Source: Chitinophagaceae bacterium (GTDB taxonomy: Bacteria > Bacteroidota > Bacteroidia > Chitinophagales > Chitinophagaceae). From it: a DNA stretch of 64,000 bases. Positions 9,280-17,390 of the stretch are shown here, one piece after another. The stretch lies in contig JADJLJ010000001.1 of NCBI GenBank assembly GCA_016710165.1, positions 868,001-932,000 of the forward strand, read 5' to 3'. The position numbers were made by a program, and so were the translations under genes. Numbering within the stretch: the stretch's first letter is position 1; every line of letters begins with the position of its first letter. The notes beneath the pieces are model-generated. The model saw only the letters and a list, made by a program, of their open reading frames with translations, made no database searches and was not told the origin of the DNA.

Positions 9280-9515
9280 ATGAAAAAATATAAACTGCTC
9301 CTGTTATCGATCATTTCATCAGCATGTCTCTATGCACAACAAACTTTGATCAGCAATGTGAACTTTGTTGATGTTATGACAGGAAAGGTCATTCCCGGAC
9401 AATCCGTGCTTATTAGTAATGATAAAATTGAGCAAACAGGCACTGCCGGAAAGTAGGTGAAGCGGTTTTGAAGAACAGGATATCCCCTGCTGTATTGTAT
9501 GAAGTATTGGACTAA
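9280..9515 (+). pseudogene. Amidohydrolase remnant with the catalytic core deleted
   Basis: An ATG at 9280 opens a signal peptide and the usual N-terminal strand of secreted imidazolonepropionase-like amidohydrolases (TLISNVNFVDVMTGKVIPGQ, then SVLISNDKIEQTG), stopping at codon 59 (9454). About 10 bases later, in another frame, bases 9463-9515 read AVLKNRISPAVLYEVLD and stop, as expected for the very C-terminus of such an enzyme. The whole metal-binding barrel (about 350 codons in relatives) is absent. I read this as an internal deletion that left both ends. Confidence 0.65.
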
Positions 9516-9530
9516 AACTCATTTAAGATA

Positions 9531-9563
9531 AAAATCCCGTCAATTAATTGACGGGATTTTTTT
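9531..9563 (+). terminator. Strong hairpin terminator
   Basis: Uninterrupted 15-bp palindrome (9531-9545 with 9546-9560) rich in A at the left and T at the right, so it can act in both directions: for the amidohydrolase remnant and for the tRNA side. Confidence 0.8.
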
Positions 9564-9618
9564 GTGCATGGGATCCTGATACAAACCGGTGTACATCCTT
9601 GCCAACGCTGCGCCCTGG
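9564..9618 (-). pseudogene. Decayed tRNA-Leu fragment (copy A)
   Basis: Bases 9593-9616 match the variable-arm and anticodon-arm part of the intact tRNA-Leu next door with two differences (ACATCCTTGC.AACGCTGCG.CCTG), and the flank 9564-9592 aligns loosely with its 3' end. It cannot fold as a tRNA. Confidence 0.5.
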
Positions 9619-9693
9619 TATGCCGGATGGCGGACTACCTGTTTCGACTTCAACAAAATAAAACAGACCCAAACGAATAGCGTGAGTCTGCTG

Positions 9694-9713
9694 GTGCCCG
9701 GGACTGGAGTACC
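9694..9713 (-). pseudogene. Decayed tRNA-Leu 3'-end fragment (copy B)
   Basis: GTGCCC-GGACTGGA matches the acceptor/T-arm end of the intact tRNA-Leu apart from one base, then diverges. With copy A and the intact gene it makes three relatives within 400 bases. The stretch 9516-9853 holds no protein gene that I can support. Confidence 0.4.
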
Positions 9714-9853
9714 AAAATTGATCCTTAGAACTGGTCTTACACAAAGCCATAGCCCCGGTATATCGGGGCGGTCATTTGTATTTGCCTGCTTATGAGAATG
9801 AATTCTCATCGCCACCAAATACAAATGCCCTTCACTTTTGTGAAAGGCATTTG

Positions 9854-9937
9854 TGCCCAGGACTGGATTCGAACCAGCACATCCTTGCGAACGCTGCGAC
9901 CTGAACACAGTGCGTCTACCAATTTCGCCACCTGGGC
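9854..9937 (-). tRNA. tRNA-Leu (anticodon CAG)
   Basis: Complete 84-nt class II tRNA. The acceptor stem GCCCAGG pairs with CCTGGGC, discriminator A. The D-arm holds GGTAGAC. The anticodon stem CTGTG/CGCAG closes loop TTCAGGT, with CAG at 9901-9903. A long variable arm (CGTTCGCAAGGATG) and the T-arm CTGGTTCGAATCCAG follow. CCA is not encoded, so it must be added after transcription. Confidence 0.93.
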
Positions 9938-10012
9938 AGGTGAACCAACGTTGAAGTCGTTGTAAACCGTTTCATTCGTTAAAACCGTTGCGCAGGCCAA
10001 AACCCTGAAACG

Positions 10013-10061
10013 ATTTTAAACATTTAAACGACTTAAACGTTTCAAACGGATTGCAAATATA
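10013..10061 (-). promoter_or_regulatory. tRNA-Leu promoter and repeat-rich leader
   Basis: On the minus strand a TATATTTG -7 element (10054-10061) lies about 116 bases before the tRNA. The leader between them contains AAACG-based words (10013-10050) like those of the rpe array. Confidence 0.5.
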
Positions 10062-10066
10062 AGGCA

Positions 10067-10879
10067 CTACACCGAAACATTAAAATCTCTCAGTGCATCA
10101 TTTAAACTTGTCTTAAGATCCGTGGATGGTTTACGTTGACCGATGACCAGCGCACAACCTACCCCGTACTCCCCTGCCGGGAATTTTTTGCTGTAACTGC
10201 CGGGTATCACTACACTCCTTGCCGGCACAATACCCCGCATTTCTTTCGGTTCAGTCCCGCTCACATCAATGATCTTGGTGGACTGTGTCAATACCACATT
10301 GGCTCCCAGTACCGCTTCTTTTTCCACCCGCACTCCTTCCACTACTATGCAACGGCTGCCGATAAAACATCCGTCCTCTATAATGACCGGGGCCGCCTGC
10401 AAGGGTTCCAAAACACCCCCAATGCCCACCCCCCCGCTCAGGTGAACCCCCTTGCCTATCTGGGCACAACTACCCACGGTAGCCCAGGTATCAACCATCG
10501 TACCTTCATCCACATAAGCACCGATGTTCACATAGCTCGGCATCAATACCACGTTCCTGGCCAGGTATGCACCATATCTTGCCACGGCATGGGGTACCGC
10601 CCGCACACCCAGGGAAGCATAATCCGACTTCAGTTTCATCTTATCATAAAATTCAAAAGGCGGTAACGTATAGGTCTCCATCTGCTGGATGGCGAAGTAC
10701 ATCAGTATGGCCTGTTTCACCCACTCATTCACCTGCCAGGACCCATTGACAGGTTCGGCAGTACGAAGGCGGCCTTTATCTACTTCTTCCAATACGGTCC
10801 TCACTGCATCGGCATAGGCCTGGTCTTTTAAAAGATCCCGTTTGGCCCAGGCATCCAGTATCATTTGCTTTAACTCCAT
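10067..10879 (-). CDS. dapD: 2,3,4,5-tetrahydropyridine-2,6-dicarboxylate N-succinyltransferase
   Basis: Cytoplasmic succinyl-CoA-dependent enzyme of the succinylase route to diaminopimelate and lysine. From the ATG at 10879 the protein has about 270 residues, the usual length. An N-terminal helical domain (WAKRDLLKDQAYADAVRTVLEEVDKGRLR) precedes a left-handed beta-helix of hexapeptide repeats (ARYGAYLARNVVLMPSYVNIGAYVDEGTMVD, then GVHLSGGVGIGGVLEPLQA). The TTG at 10897 is an upstream alternative, but it lies inside the promoter -7 element, so MELKQMILDAW is the better start. Confidence 0.95.
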   Translation of the reverse strand: MELKQMILDAWAKRDLLKDQAYADAVRTVLEEVDKGRLRTAEPVNGSWQVNEWVKQAILMYFAIQQMETYTLPPFEFYDKMKLKSDYASLGVRAVPHAVARYGAYLARNVVLMPSYVNIGAYVDEGTMVDTWATVGSCAQIGKGVHLSGGVGIGGVLEPLQAAPVIIEDGCFIGSRCIVVEGVRVEKEAVLGANVVLTQSTKIIDVSGTEPKEMRGIVPARSVVIPGSYSKKFPAGEYGVGCALVIGQRKPSTDLKTSLNDALRDFNVSV

Positions 10880-10894
10880 TGCGTTGAATTTCTG

Positions 10895-10902
10895 CAAACT
10901 TA
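10895..10902 (-). promoter_or_regulatory. dapD -7 element
   Basis: TAAGTTTG on the minus strand, a perfect TAnnTTTG, 15 bases before the chosen ATG. It decides the start codon. Confidence 0.6.
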
Positions 10903-11000
10903 CACTGTTGACCGAACAAAGAAAAAAGCATTTTATACCGCATAAGTTTCAATTGTAAACCGGGTACCAATCCGTATTAATCAATAACTTTACAGCTTAC

Positions 11001-12014
11001 ATGCAAAAGTTTCTCGTCATACAAACAGCCTTTATCGGCGACGTGGTGCTGGGCACTGCTTTGGTGGAAAAACTGACAAAACATTATCCCCATGCCCGGA
11101 TAGATTTCCTGGTACGAAAGGGAAATGAAAGCCTGCTGGAAAATAATCCGCACCTTTCTGAAGTGCTTACCTGGGATAAAAAAAAGCGGAAACTCAGGAA
11201 CCTGTTAGTCCTGCTTCTGCATATCAGAAAAACCAGGTACGATAAGGTGATCACCATCCAGCGCTTTTTTTCCACCGGCCTGCTCACGGCATTTTCCGGG
11301 GCCAACGAGACCATTGGCTTTGACAAGAACCCCTTAAGTTTCCTGTTCAGCAAAAAAGTAAAACACATCATCAGTAAGGAGAACGGGATAAAGCATGAAG
11401 TGGAGCGAAACAATGACCTTATTGAATCTTTTACCGACGGATCAGTTATCCGTCCCAGGTTATATCCATCAGAAAAAGATCATGCTGCAATATCAGCCTG
11501 GACACAAAAAAAATATGTGACTATATCGCCCGGAAGTATCTGGTTTACCAAAAGATATCCGTTTGAGAAATGGGCTGACCTAATCAGGAATTTTCCCCCT
11601 GAGTATGCTGTTTATTTAGTGGGAGGAAAAGAAAACATTGCCGAATGCGAATACATAAAAAGCATCAGCAACAATCCGGATGTAGATATCCTGGCAGGCA
11701 AACTTTCTTTTTTGCAATCGGCGGCCTTAATGGAAACAGCGGCTATGAATTATGTAAATGATTCCGGGCCGCTTCACTTTGCCTCGGCGGTAAATGCGCC
11801 GGTTACAGCAGTATACTGCTCAACCGCACCTGCTTATGGCTTCACGCCCCTGTCCGACAAATCATATATCGTTGAAACACCGGAAAAGTTAAACTGTCGC
11901 CCCTGTGGAATCCATGGCCATAAAACCTGTCCTGAACAACATTTTAAATGCGCCAAAACCATTCAGACAAATCATCTCCTCGAAGCTTTTCAAAAAGCGA
12001 TGATGAATGTATAG
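11001..12014 (+). CDS. Glycosyltransferase family 9 (ADP-heptose:LPS heptosyltransferase-like)
   Basis: 337 residues. The N-terminus FLVIQTAFIGDVVLGTALVEKLTKHYPHARIDFLVRKGN is the GT9 acceptor-side Rossmann start. The C-terminal half has the donor-binding pattern (YVTISPGSIWFTKRYPFEKWADLI and MNYVNDSGPLHFASAVNAPVTAVY). It probably adds a heptose or related sugar to the lipopolysaccharide core at the inner membrane. The C-terminus has several Cys (NCRPCGIHGHKTCPEQHFKCAK), seen in many members. A TAACTTTA -7-like element lies eight bases before the ATG. The gene overlaps tsaC by eight bases. Confidence 0.88.
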   Translation: MQKFLVIQTAFIGDVVLGTALVEKLTKHYPHARIDFLVRKGNESLLENNPHLSEVLTWDKKKRKLRNLLVLLLHIRKTRYDKVITIQRFFSTGLLTAFSGANETIGFDKNPLSFLFSKKVKHIISKENGIKHEVERNNDLIESFTDGSVIRPRLYPSEKDHAAISAWTQKKYVTISPGSIWFTKRYPFEKWADLIRNFPPEYAVYLVGGKENIAECEYIKSISNNPDVDILAGKLSFLQSAALMETAAMNYVNDSGPLHFASAVNAPVTAVYCSTAPAYGFTPLSDKSYIVETPEKLNCRPCGIHGHKTCPEQHFKCAKTIQTNHLLEAFQKAMMNV

Positions 12015-12579
12015 CTACGAGAACGATATTGAACAATGCCTGCGTGTGCTGAAAGAGGGCGGGTTGATCCTCTATCCCACCGATACGGTCTGGGGTATTG
12101 GCTGCGATGCAACCAATGAGGAGGCGGTGGCACAGGTCTATGCGCTTAAAAAAAGGTCCGATGAGAAAAGCATGATCATCCTGCTGGCCGATGAACGGGA
12201 CATCATCCAATACGTTACCCAGCCCGACCCAAAAGTGTTTGATTATATCAAAGGCATCCACAAACCAACCACCATTATTTACGAAGGCGCGGTGGGACTT
12301 GCGCAAAACCTTACCCCGCAAAACAACAGCATTGCTATCCGCATCACAAAAGACAGGTTCTGCAAAGACCTGATCAAACGGTTCCGCAAGCCCATTGTTT
12401 CCACTTCGGCAAATGTTTCCGGTTACCCGGCTCCGGAAGTTTTTACAGATATTGATGTGGCAATAAAAAACGGTGTTGACTATATCGTGCAACACCGCCA
12501 GGATGATTCAACCCCTGCCGTACCCTCTGCAGTGGTCAGGTGGAACGCCGATGGCTCTCTCCACATCATACGTTCTTGA
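12007..12579 (+). CDS. tsaC: L-threonylcarbamoyladenylate synthase (TsaC/YrdC family)
   Basis: Makes threonylcarbamoyl-AMP from threonine, bicarbonate and ATP for the t6A37 modification of ANN-decoding tRNAs. 190 residues with the YrdC signature GGLILYPTDTVWGIGCDATNEEAV, KKRSDEKSMIILLAD, the TIIYEGAVGLAQNLTPQNNSIAIRI sheet and the end motif KPIVSTSANVSGYPAP. It starts inside the last codons of the glycosyltransferase gene (translational coupling). Confidence 0.92.
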   Translation: MYSYENDIEQCLRVLKEGGLILYPTDTVWGIGCDATNEEAVAQVYALKKRSDEKSMIILLADERDIIQYVTQPDPKVFDYIKGIHKPTTIIYEGAVGLAQNLTPQNNSIAIRITKDRFCKDLIKRFRKPIVSTSANVSGYPAPEVFTDIDVAIKNGVDYIVQHRQDDSTPAVPSAVVRWNADGSLHIIRS

Positions 12580-12581
12580 AT

Positions 12582-12618
12582 AACTTTGCCAACATTTCGA
12601 ACGTTGGCAAAGTTTATA
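12582..12618. terminator. Bidirectional terminator between convergent genes
   Basis: AACTTTGCCAAC (12582-12593) pairs perfectly with GTTGGCAAAGTT (12603-12614). A/T-rich on both sides, it serves tsaC and the converging barrel gene. Confidence 0.75.
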
Positions 12619-13197
12619 TTATAATGTAAGCCCGATCCCCAACTGGATACTCTGGTTCTTCCACTTCTCGTTATTATCGATGTCATTGATATTGCTTAAG
12701 CCGATTGCGTAGCGGCCGTAAATATTAAAGTGACGGATATTTACCTGCACACCCCCCAGCATACTGAAGTCGCCGCTCTTGAATGCTTCCTGGCCGTTTT
12801 GCAGAAGCGTATTGCTCTTATTGGTGAGGATCCCGAACTGGGGACCTACCTGCAGGGTGAGCATTTTGGTGGGTTTGATGTTTAATAAGATGGGGAAGCT
12901 CAGGTATTTCAATTGCACTTTATTCAGTTGCTTGAACTGGTAAACACTGCTGAACGTGCTGGATGTATCCACGTTGGTCTGGCTGAATAATATTTCGGGC
13001 TGGATACCTAATTTTTTGCCCAATCCGATTTCAAAAAAACCACCCAGGTGATAACCGAAAGAGAATTCATCTTTAAAGGATTTACCAGTGAGTTTGTTAA
13101 TGGAAGCGCCGCCTTTAAAACCGATGTGAAGCCGCTGGGAAAATGCAGAAGTGCTGATGACCGTCAATAATGCCAGTGAAAGGATCTTCGTTTTCAT
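12619..13197 (-). CDS. PorT-family outer membrane beta-barrel protein
   Basis: 192 residues beginning with its own signal peptide MKTKILSLALLTVISTSAFSQ at 13197, then an eight-strand-type barrel (LHIGFKGGASINKLTG, FGYHLGGFFEIGLGKKLGIQPEILFSQTN, LSFPILLNIKPTKMLTLQVGPQFGILTNK) ending in an alternating hydrophobic strand (QSIQLGIGLTL). This is the outer membrane beta-barrel type common in Bacteroidota. In the raw reading it is fused to the gene upstream, but the complete signal peptide shows it is separate. Confidence 0.85.
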   Translation of the reverse strand: MKTKILSLALLTVISTSAFSQRLHIGFKGGASINKLTGKSFKDEFSFGYHLGGFFEIGLGKKLGIQPEILFSQTNVDTSSTFSSVYQFKQLNKVQLKYLSFPILLNIKPTKMLTLQVGPQFGILTNKSNTLLQNGQEAFKSGDFSMLGGVQVNIRHFNIYGRYAIGLSNINDIDNNEKWKNQSIQLGIGLTL

Positions 13198-13285
13198 GTT
13201 AAATGGTTTGGTTCGCACATAAGGCGCAAGATACATGCCATGCAGAAAAATATTTTTACAAACTTTTGTTAAGAGAACCGGCAGG

Positions 13286-14268
13286 TTAGAATGAGAATCC
13301 TGCAACAACCGAAAATAATGAAGTGAGTCTTTTTCAGTAGTGGATGGCAGGTAATAGTCAAGGTATACCTGGGGTTGAAAATAAAACTTACCATAGTAAT
13401 ACGTTATCTCTGCCAGGAAACCCAGCGACTGTATTTTAAACGAACCGGAACTGCTTCCATCGCCGTATCTCGTTTTAAGATAATTCTGAACAACGGGTCT
13501 GCGGTTGGTCAGGCTGCTGGAATGGGAAATGTTCCAGGTTTGCGATCCTGCATTCAGCATGATGGTTGGCTGCAGCTGAACAGCATCCTTCTTACCAAAG
13601 ACCTTATAAAAGTCCCATTCATGCGTGGCAGATAAGATGGCAGACAATCCATACACCCGCGTGGTTATGGTATCCCGTATATGCACCACCCGGTTGAAGA
13701 ACCAGAATGCCGTATCAAAATATTCTTCCTGTTTACCGAAAGAAAAACCAACGGCGATTCCCGGCTGTATCCATGTCTTCTTGTACGTAAAGCTTCCATA
13801 GAAATCATTTTTAAAAGGGCTTACGTCAAAACTGGTGGTGGAGCCTTCCATAAAACGGGTGTAGGATATGCCGGCATCTATATTTTTATTGTGGTAAACA
13901 TAGGCAGGGCGGAGGGCATACTGGTACATTTTTAATTTCCCGTCATCCCTGGCAAAAAAGCCGGTCAGGGTAAGCCCCAGCCCGCTTTTATGATAATACC
14001 CGGCCGATGGTGTATAAAACAGTTTGTTGGTGATCGCCTGCCCTGCATTTAGTGAATTATTCTTCAGGCTGAATATCCCATTGCCGATACCTACATTAAC
14101 ATCAAAATAGCTTTTCTTCTTTCCGGCTCCCATCATCAGCTGAATGAACGCATCGTTCCTGAACATGGAATCCAATGCCTGCTTTTCCTCCTTCGTAAGC
14201 GAATCGGTCTGGACACAGGCCAGCGAAAAAGCCAGGACGGAGATCATTAATAATAAGGATCGTTGCAT
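13286..14268 (-). CDS. Outer membrane protein of unknown function, frameshifted at its last strand
   Basis: About 327 residues with a signal peptide to about residue 20 and repeated amphipathic strands (FDVNVGIGNGIF, LGLTLTGFFARDDG, YGSFTYKKTWIQPGIAVGFSFG). As read, the frame passes through into the PorT-like gene. If one T is added to the coding run at 13312-13315, the end becomes HYFSVVAGFSF and stops at 13286-13288. That is a textbook C-terminal barrel strand ending in Phe. I therefore place the true stop there and treat the fusion as an artefact or recent one-base loss. No named family recognised. Confidence 0.7.
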
Positions 14269-14567
14269 AAGCGGTTGAGTCAGCCTGTATAGATTTAAAA
14301 GAACAAAATTAGTTTAATATGGCGCAAATTTTTATTTCATGCCAGACTTGGGCATAAATAGCCTATCTTTGCGCCCATTATTTAAAAACTGAGAATTACA
14401 TGACATGCTCAGTTGCTGTTGAAAATAGGTCTATCCCCGGGGCATTTTGACACCCCTGCATCCGATAGCTATCGGATTTATACAACGGCCAAAAGCATGA
14501 CATCCCGGTACTTCGACACGTTCAGTACATCCGGGAAACAGCATGTGGCTATCGCAAAACAAATTTC
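14269..14567. other. Divergent intergenic region with the long helicase leader
   Basis: Holds the helicase promoter (14364-14371) and a roughly 190-base leader. The leader contains a perfect palindrome ATCCGATAGCTATCGGAT (14459-14476) and an imperfect inverted pair around CATCCCGGTACTTCGACACG.. GTACATCCGGGA. Long structured leaders are common for cold-shock-type RNA helicase genes; regulation here is inferred. Confidence 0.5.
14364..14371 (+). promoter_or_regulatory. Helicase gene -7 element
   Basis: TATCTTTG, a perfect Bacteroidota TAnnTTTG, 196 bases before the ATG. Confidence 0.6.
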
Positions 14568-16295
14568 ATGAATGCATTTGAAGCCTTAGGCTTGAACGAA
14601 CAATTGGTACAATCTGTTACCGAATTAGGATTTGAAACCCCCACCTCCATACAGGAAAAAGCGATCCCTGTCCTGTTATCAGGCACCACCGATTTCATCG
14701 GTCTTGCTCAAACCGGAACCGGCAAAACCGCCGCATTTGGTTTACCCTTATTACAGCTGATCGAACCGGCACAGCGGCATCCCCAGGCGCTGATCGTTTG
14801 CCCGACGAGGGAACTCTGCCTGCAGATCACCAGCGACATTGAGACCTTTAAAAAACACAGCCGGAATATTTTTACAGAAGCCGTTTACGGCGGCGCCTCC
14901 ATCATGATGCAGATACGCAACCTCAAAAAAGGCGTACACATCGTAGTGGCAACACCAGGCCGTTTGATCGACCTGATAGAAAGAAAGGCCATCGACCTGC
15001 AGAAAGTAAAATACGTGGTACTGGATGAAGCCGATGAAATGCTGAACATGGGCTTCCGGGATGATATCGATTTTGTACTGAAAAATACCATCAACCGGGA
15101 GAGCACCTGGTTATTCAGCGCCACCATGCCACCGGAAGTAAGGGCCATCTCTAAAAATTATATGGAGAACCCGAAAGAAGTTACGGTCGGTAAAAAGAAC
15201 AGCGGCAATGTGAACATCGACCATCAATACTTTGTGGTGCCTGCACAACACCGTTACGAAGCATTGAAACGCCTGATCGATTTCAACCCCGGCATGTATG
15301 CCATCATTTTCACCCGTACCAAGGCCGACGCACAGGATATTTCTGAGCGCCTGGCAAAATCGGGTTACGAGATCGAAGCGCTGCATGGAGACCTGTCCCA
15401 GCAGCAGCGCGACAAAGTGATGGGGCGTTTCCGCAGTAAGAACCTTCAATTGCTCATCGCCACCGATGTGGCAGCAAGAGGAATAGACGTGGATGGCATC
15501 ACCCACGTGATCAATTTTGAATTGCCCGACGACATGGAAGTGTATACCCACCGCAGCGGCCGTACAGGCCGTGCCGGTAAAACGGGTGTTTGCCTTTCCA
15601 TCTGCCACAGCAGGGAAAGCTATAAGATCAAATCACTTGAGCGGATGATCAATGCAAAATTCCACAAAGTGGATGTGCCGAGCGGTAAAGACGTTTGCCG
15701 CAAGCAGTTCTTCCATTTCATGGATAAACTGATGCTGGCCGATGTGAGCCATGGGGATTACGAAACCTATATGCCCGACCTGATGATGAAATTTGCCGAA
15801 GTAAGCAAAGAAGAAGTATTGCAGCGGGTAGCTGCGCTGGAGTTCAGCCATTTCCTGAAATATTACGAAAATGCGGAGGACCTTAACCGTGCCGACATAC
15901 GGGGCGACAGGAGGCAGCCCATGCGGGAAGAAATGGGTGGCAGCCGTAAAGAGCGCACCAGCTTCAACAGGCGGGATAGTGGCTACACCCGGTTATTCGT
16001 TAACCTGGGGACAAAAGACGGTTTTTACAAAGCCAGTTTTTTACAATTCATATTGGACGAGAGCGACCTGAAGAAAGAAGTACTTGGCAAGATCGATATG
16101 CGGGAAATGAACAGCTGGGTAGAGATCGACAAAGATGCTGCCGGCAGAATGATAAAAGCCATCGACGGCAAACGCTACAACAACCGCACCATCCGCATGA
16201 ACGAGGCCGACGGCGGTTTCAGAAGGCCAACGGATGAAGGAGGAAGGGACAGAAAAAGAATTTATGCTTCGAAGGAAAGAGGAAGCTTCCGGTAA
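14568..16295 (+). CDS. deaD: DEAD-box ATP-dependent RNA helicase with DbpA-type RNA-binding domain
   Basis: 575 residues. The Q motif (FETPTSIQEKAIP) is followed by Walker A AQTGTGKT, PTRELCLQ, TPGRLID, the DEAD box at residues 153-156, SAT (LFSATMPP), and HRSGRTGRAG at 328-337. The C-terminal region (about 470-550, YTRLFVNLGTKDGFYKASFL and on) is a DbpA-like RRM that binds structured RNA, followed by a basic tail. Such proteins remodel rRNA in ribosome assembly and mRNA at low temperature. DeaD/CsdA is the best label, but DbpA-like function cannot be excluded. Confidence 0.92.
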   Translation: MNAFEALGLNEQLVQSVTELGFETPTSIQEKAIPVLLSGTTDFIGLAQTGTGKTAAFGLPLLQLIEPAQRHPQALIVCPTRELCLQITSDIETFKKHSRNIFTEAVYGGASIMMQIRNLKKGVHIVVATPGRLIDLIERKAIDLQKVKYVVLDEADEMLNMGFRDDIDFVLKNTINRESTWLFSATMPPEVRAISKNYMENPKEVTVGKKNSGNVNIDHQYFVVPAQHRYEALKRLIDFNPGMYAIIFTRTKADAQDISERLAKSGYEIEALHGDLSQQQRDKVMGRFRSKNLQLLIATDVAARGIDVDGITHVINFELPDDMEVYTHRSGRTGRAGKTGVCLSICHSRESYKIKSLERMINAKFHKVDVPSGKDVCRKQFFHFMDKLMLADVSHGDYETYMPDLMMKFAEVSKEEVLQRVAALEFSHFLKYYENAEDLNRADIRGDRRQPMREEMGGSRKERTSFNRRDSGYTRLFVNLGTKDGFYKASFLQFILDESDLKKEVLGKIDMREMNSWVEIDKDAAGRMIKAIDGKRYNNRTIRMNEADGGFRRPTDEGGRDRKRIYASKERGSFR

Positions 16296-16310
16296 GATCT
16301 GAACCGCGGA

Positions 16311-16432
16311 ATATTCAATAATCAATGTTCAACCTGCCGGCAGGCAGGAAGGTTCTCAATGATAAACGGGATCCGTTTCAGAAACGGAATGCTCATCCAT
16401 TGAACATTGAGCATTGTGTATTGAACATTTCT
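16311..16432. repeat. Low-complexity inverted words plus a REP-like palindrome
   Basis: ATTGAACATT-type words appear as inverted copies near both ends (ATTCAATAATCAATGTTC at the left, ATTGAACATTGAGCATTGTG at the right). Between them lies the palindrome CCTGCCGGCAGGCAGG (16333-16348), whose core recurs inside the SET-domain gene. Confidence 0.6.
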
Positions 16433-16475
16433 ATATAGAAGAATGCTTTACATTCGATATTAATTCTGCATTTCA

Positions 16476-17345
16476 ATGGAAGCTGAGGTACACATACTGT
16501 TCTCTTCTGACTATTATGAGATCTGCGATTTCAAATGCCTGTGTAATGAATGCACCAAGTCGAAGACAGAATACAATGAGCATCTTTCACTCTGCATTAC
16601 CAGGTCAGGAAATTTTTATTACCATGCATTCCGCAACTCGCTGGATACCTATACCGGCTCGGTGCTCGTGAGTAAACCCGGTTACGATTACACCGTGACC
16701 CACCCCGGTGAAATACCCGATGCGTGTACCATCATCATTTTTAAGAAAGTATTTTACGAAGACCTGGAAGAACAGTTTCAGCTTAAAGCGCATTGGTTCT
16801 TTTCCAATAAAGACATCCAGTCATTGCTGCTAAGAACCAACCCGCAGGTAGAACAGCTTCACTATACATTACTCCAGGCAGCCAGGCAGGCATCACCGGG
16901 TAAACTTGAAATGGACAGCCTGGTAATGGATATCCTGGAAGAAGTGCTGTCCCGTTTCACCAATTACGAAGTACCGCAGGCACTGCCGGCCCGGCTAAAA
17001 AAACACCACCTCGTAACCATCGAGAAAGCGAAACAATACCTCAGCGAAAATCTTACAAAGAATATCTCGCTCGAAGAACTGGCAAGCCACTGCCACATAA
17101 GCCCCTTTCATTTCAGCAGGATATACAAGGCTTTTACGGGCTATCCTGTTCACCAATACCTGCAATTGATGCGCCTGAAACATGCCGGGATGTTACTGGC
17201 TACTGCCTTGCCCGTTGCGGATATCGCCTTCCAGTCGGGCTTCAACAGCATCGACTATTTCTCAGCTGCTTTTAAAAAACAATACAGGCTCTCCCCTTCC
17301 GCCTTCAGGGCCAGCCGGAAAAAAACAGCAGGATTTCACAAGTGA
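16476..17345 (+). CDS. AraC-family transcriptional regulator
   Basis: 289 residues. The first 170 form a sensing domain with a Cys cluster (YEICDFKCLCNECTKSK); the last 100 hold the two helix-turn-helix motifs of AraC/XylS (ISLEELASHCHISPFHFSRIYKAFTGYPVHQYLQLMRLKHAGMLL and VADIAFQSGFNSIDYFSAAFKKQYRLSPSAFR). The bunched cysteines could bind metal or sense redox state, which is inference. Its target is not evident from the neighbours. Confidence 0.9.
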   Translation: MEAEVHILFSSDYYEICDFKCLCNECTKSKTEYNEHLSLCITRSGNFYYHAFRNSLDTYTGSVLVSKPGYDYTVTHPGEIPDACTIIIFKKVFYEDLEEQFQLKAHWFFSNKDIQSLLLRTNPQVEQLHYTLLQAARQASPGKLEMDSLVMDILEEVLSRFTNYEVPQALPARLKKHHLVTIEKAKQYLSENLTKNISLEELASHCHISPFHFSRIYKAFTGYPVHQYLQLMRLKHAGMLLATALPVADIAFQSGFNSIDYFSAAFKKQYRLSPSAFRASRKKTAGFHK

Positions 17346-17362
17346 TGCCGCTCCATGACCTT

Positions 17363-17370
17363 TAGCTTTG
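17363..17370 (+). promoter_or_regulatory. -7 element of the M24 peptidase gene
   Basis: TAGCTTTG, 20 bases before the ATG. Confidence 0.5.
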
Positions 17371-17390
17371 TGCTCCGCTAAATCAACGCT

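Noticed and set aside
12619..14268. Single 549-residue two-barrel protein
   Set aside because: The second half has a full signal peptide, and restoring one base gives the first half a proper stop and barrel end.
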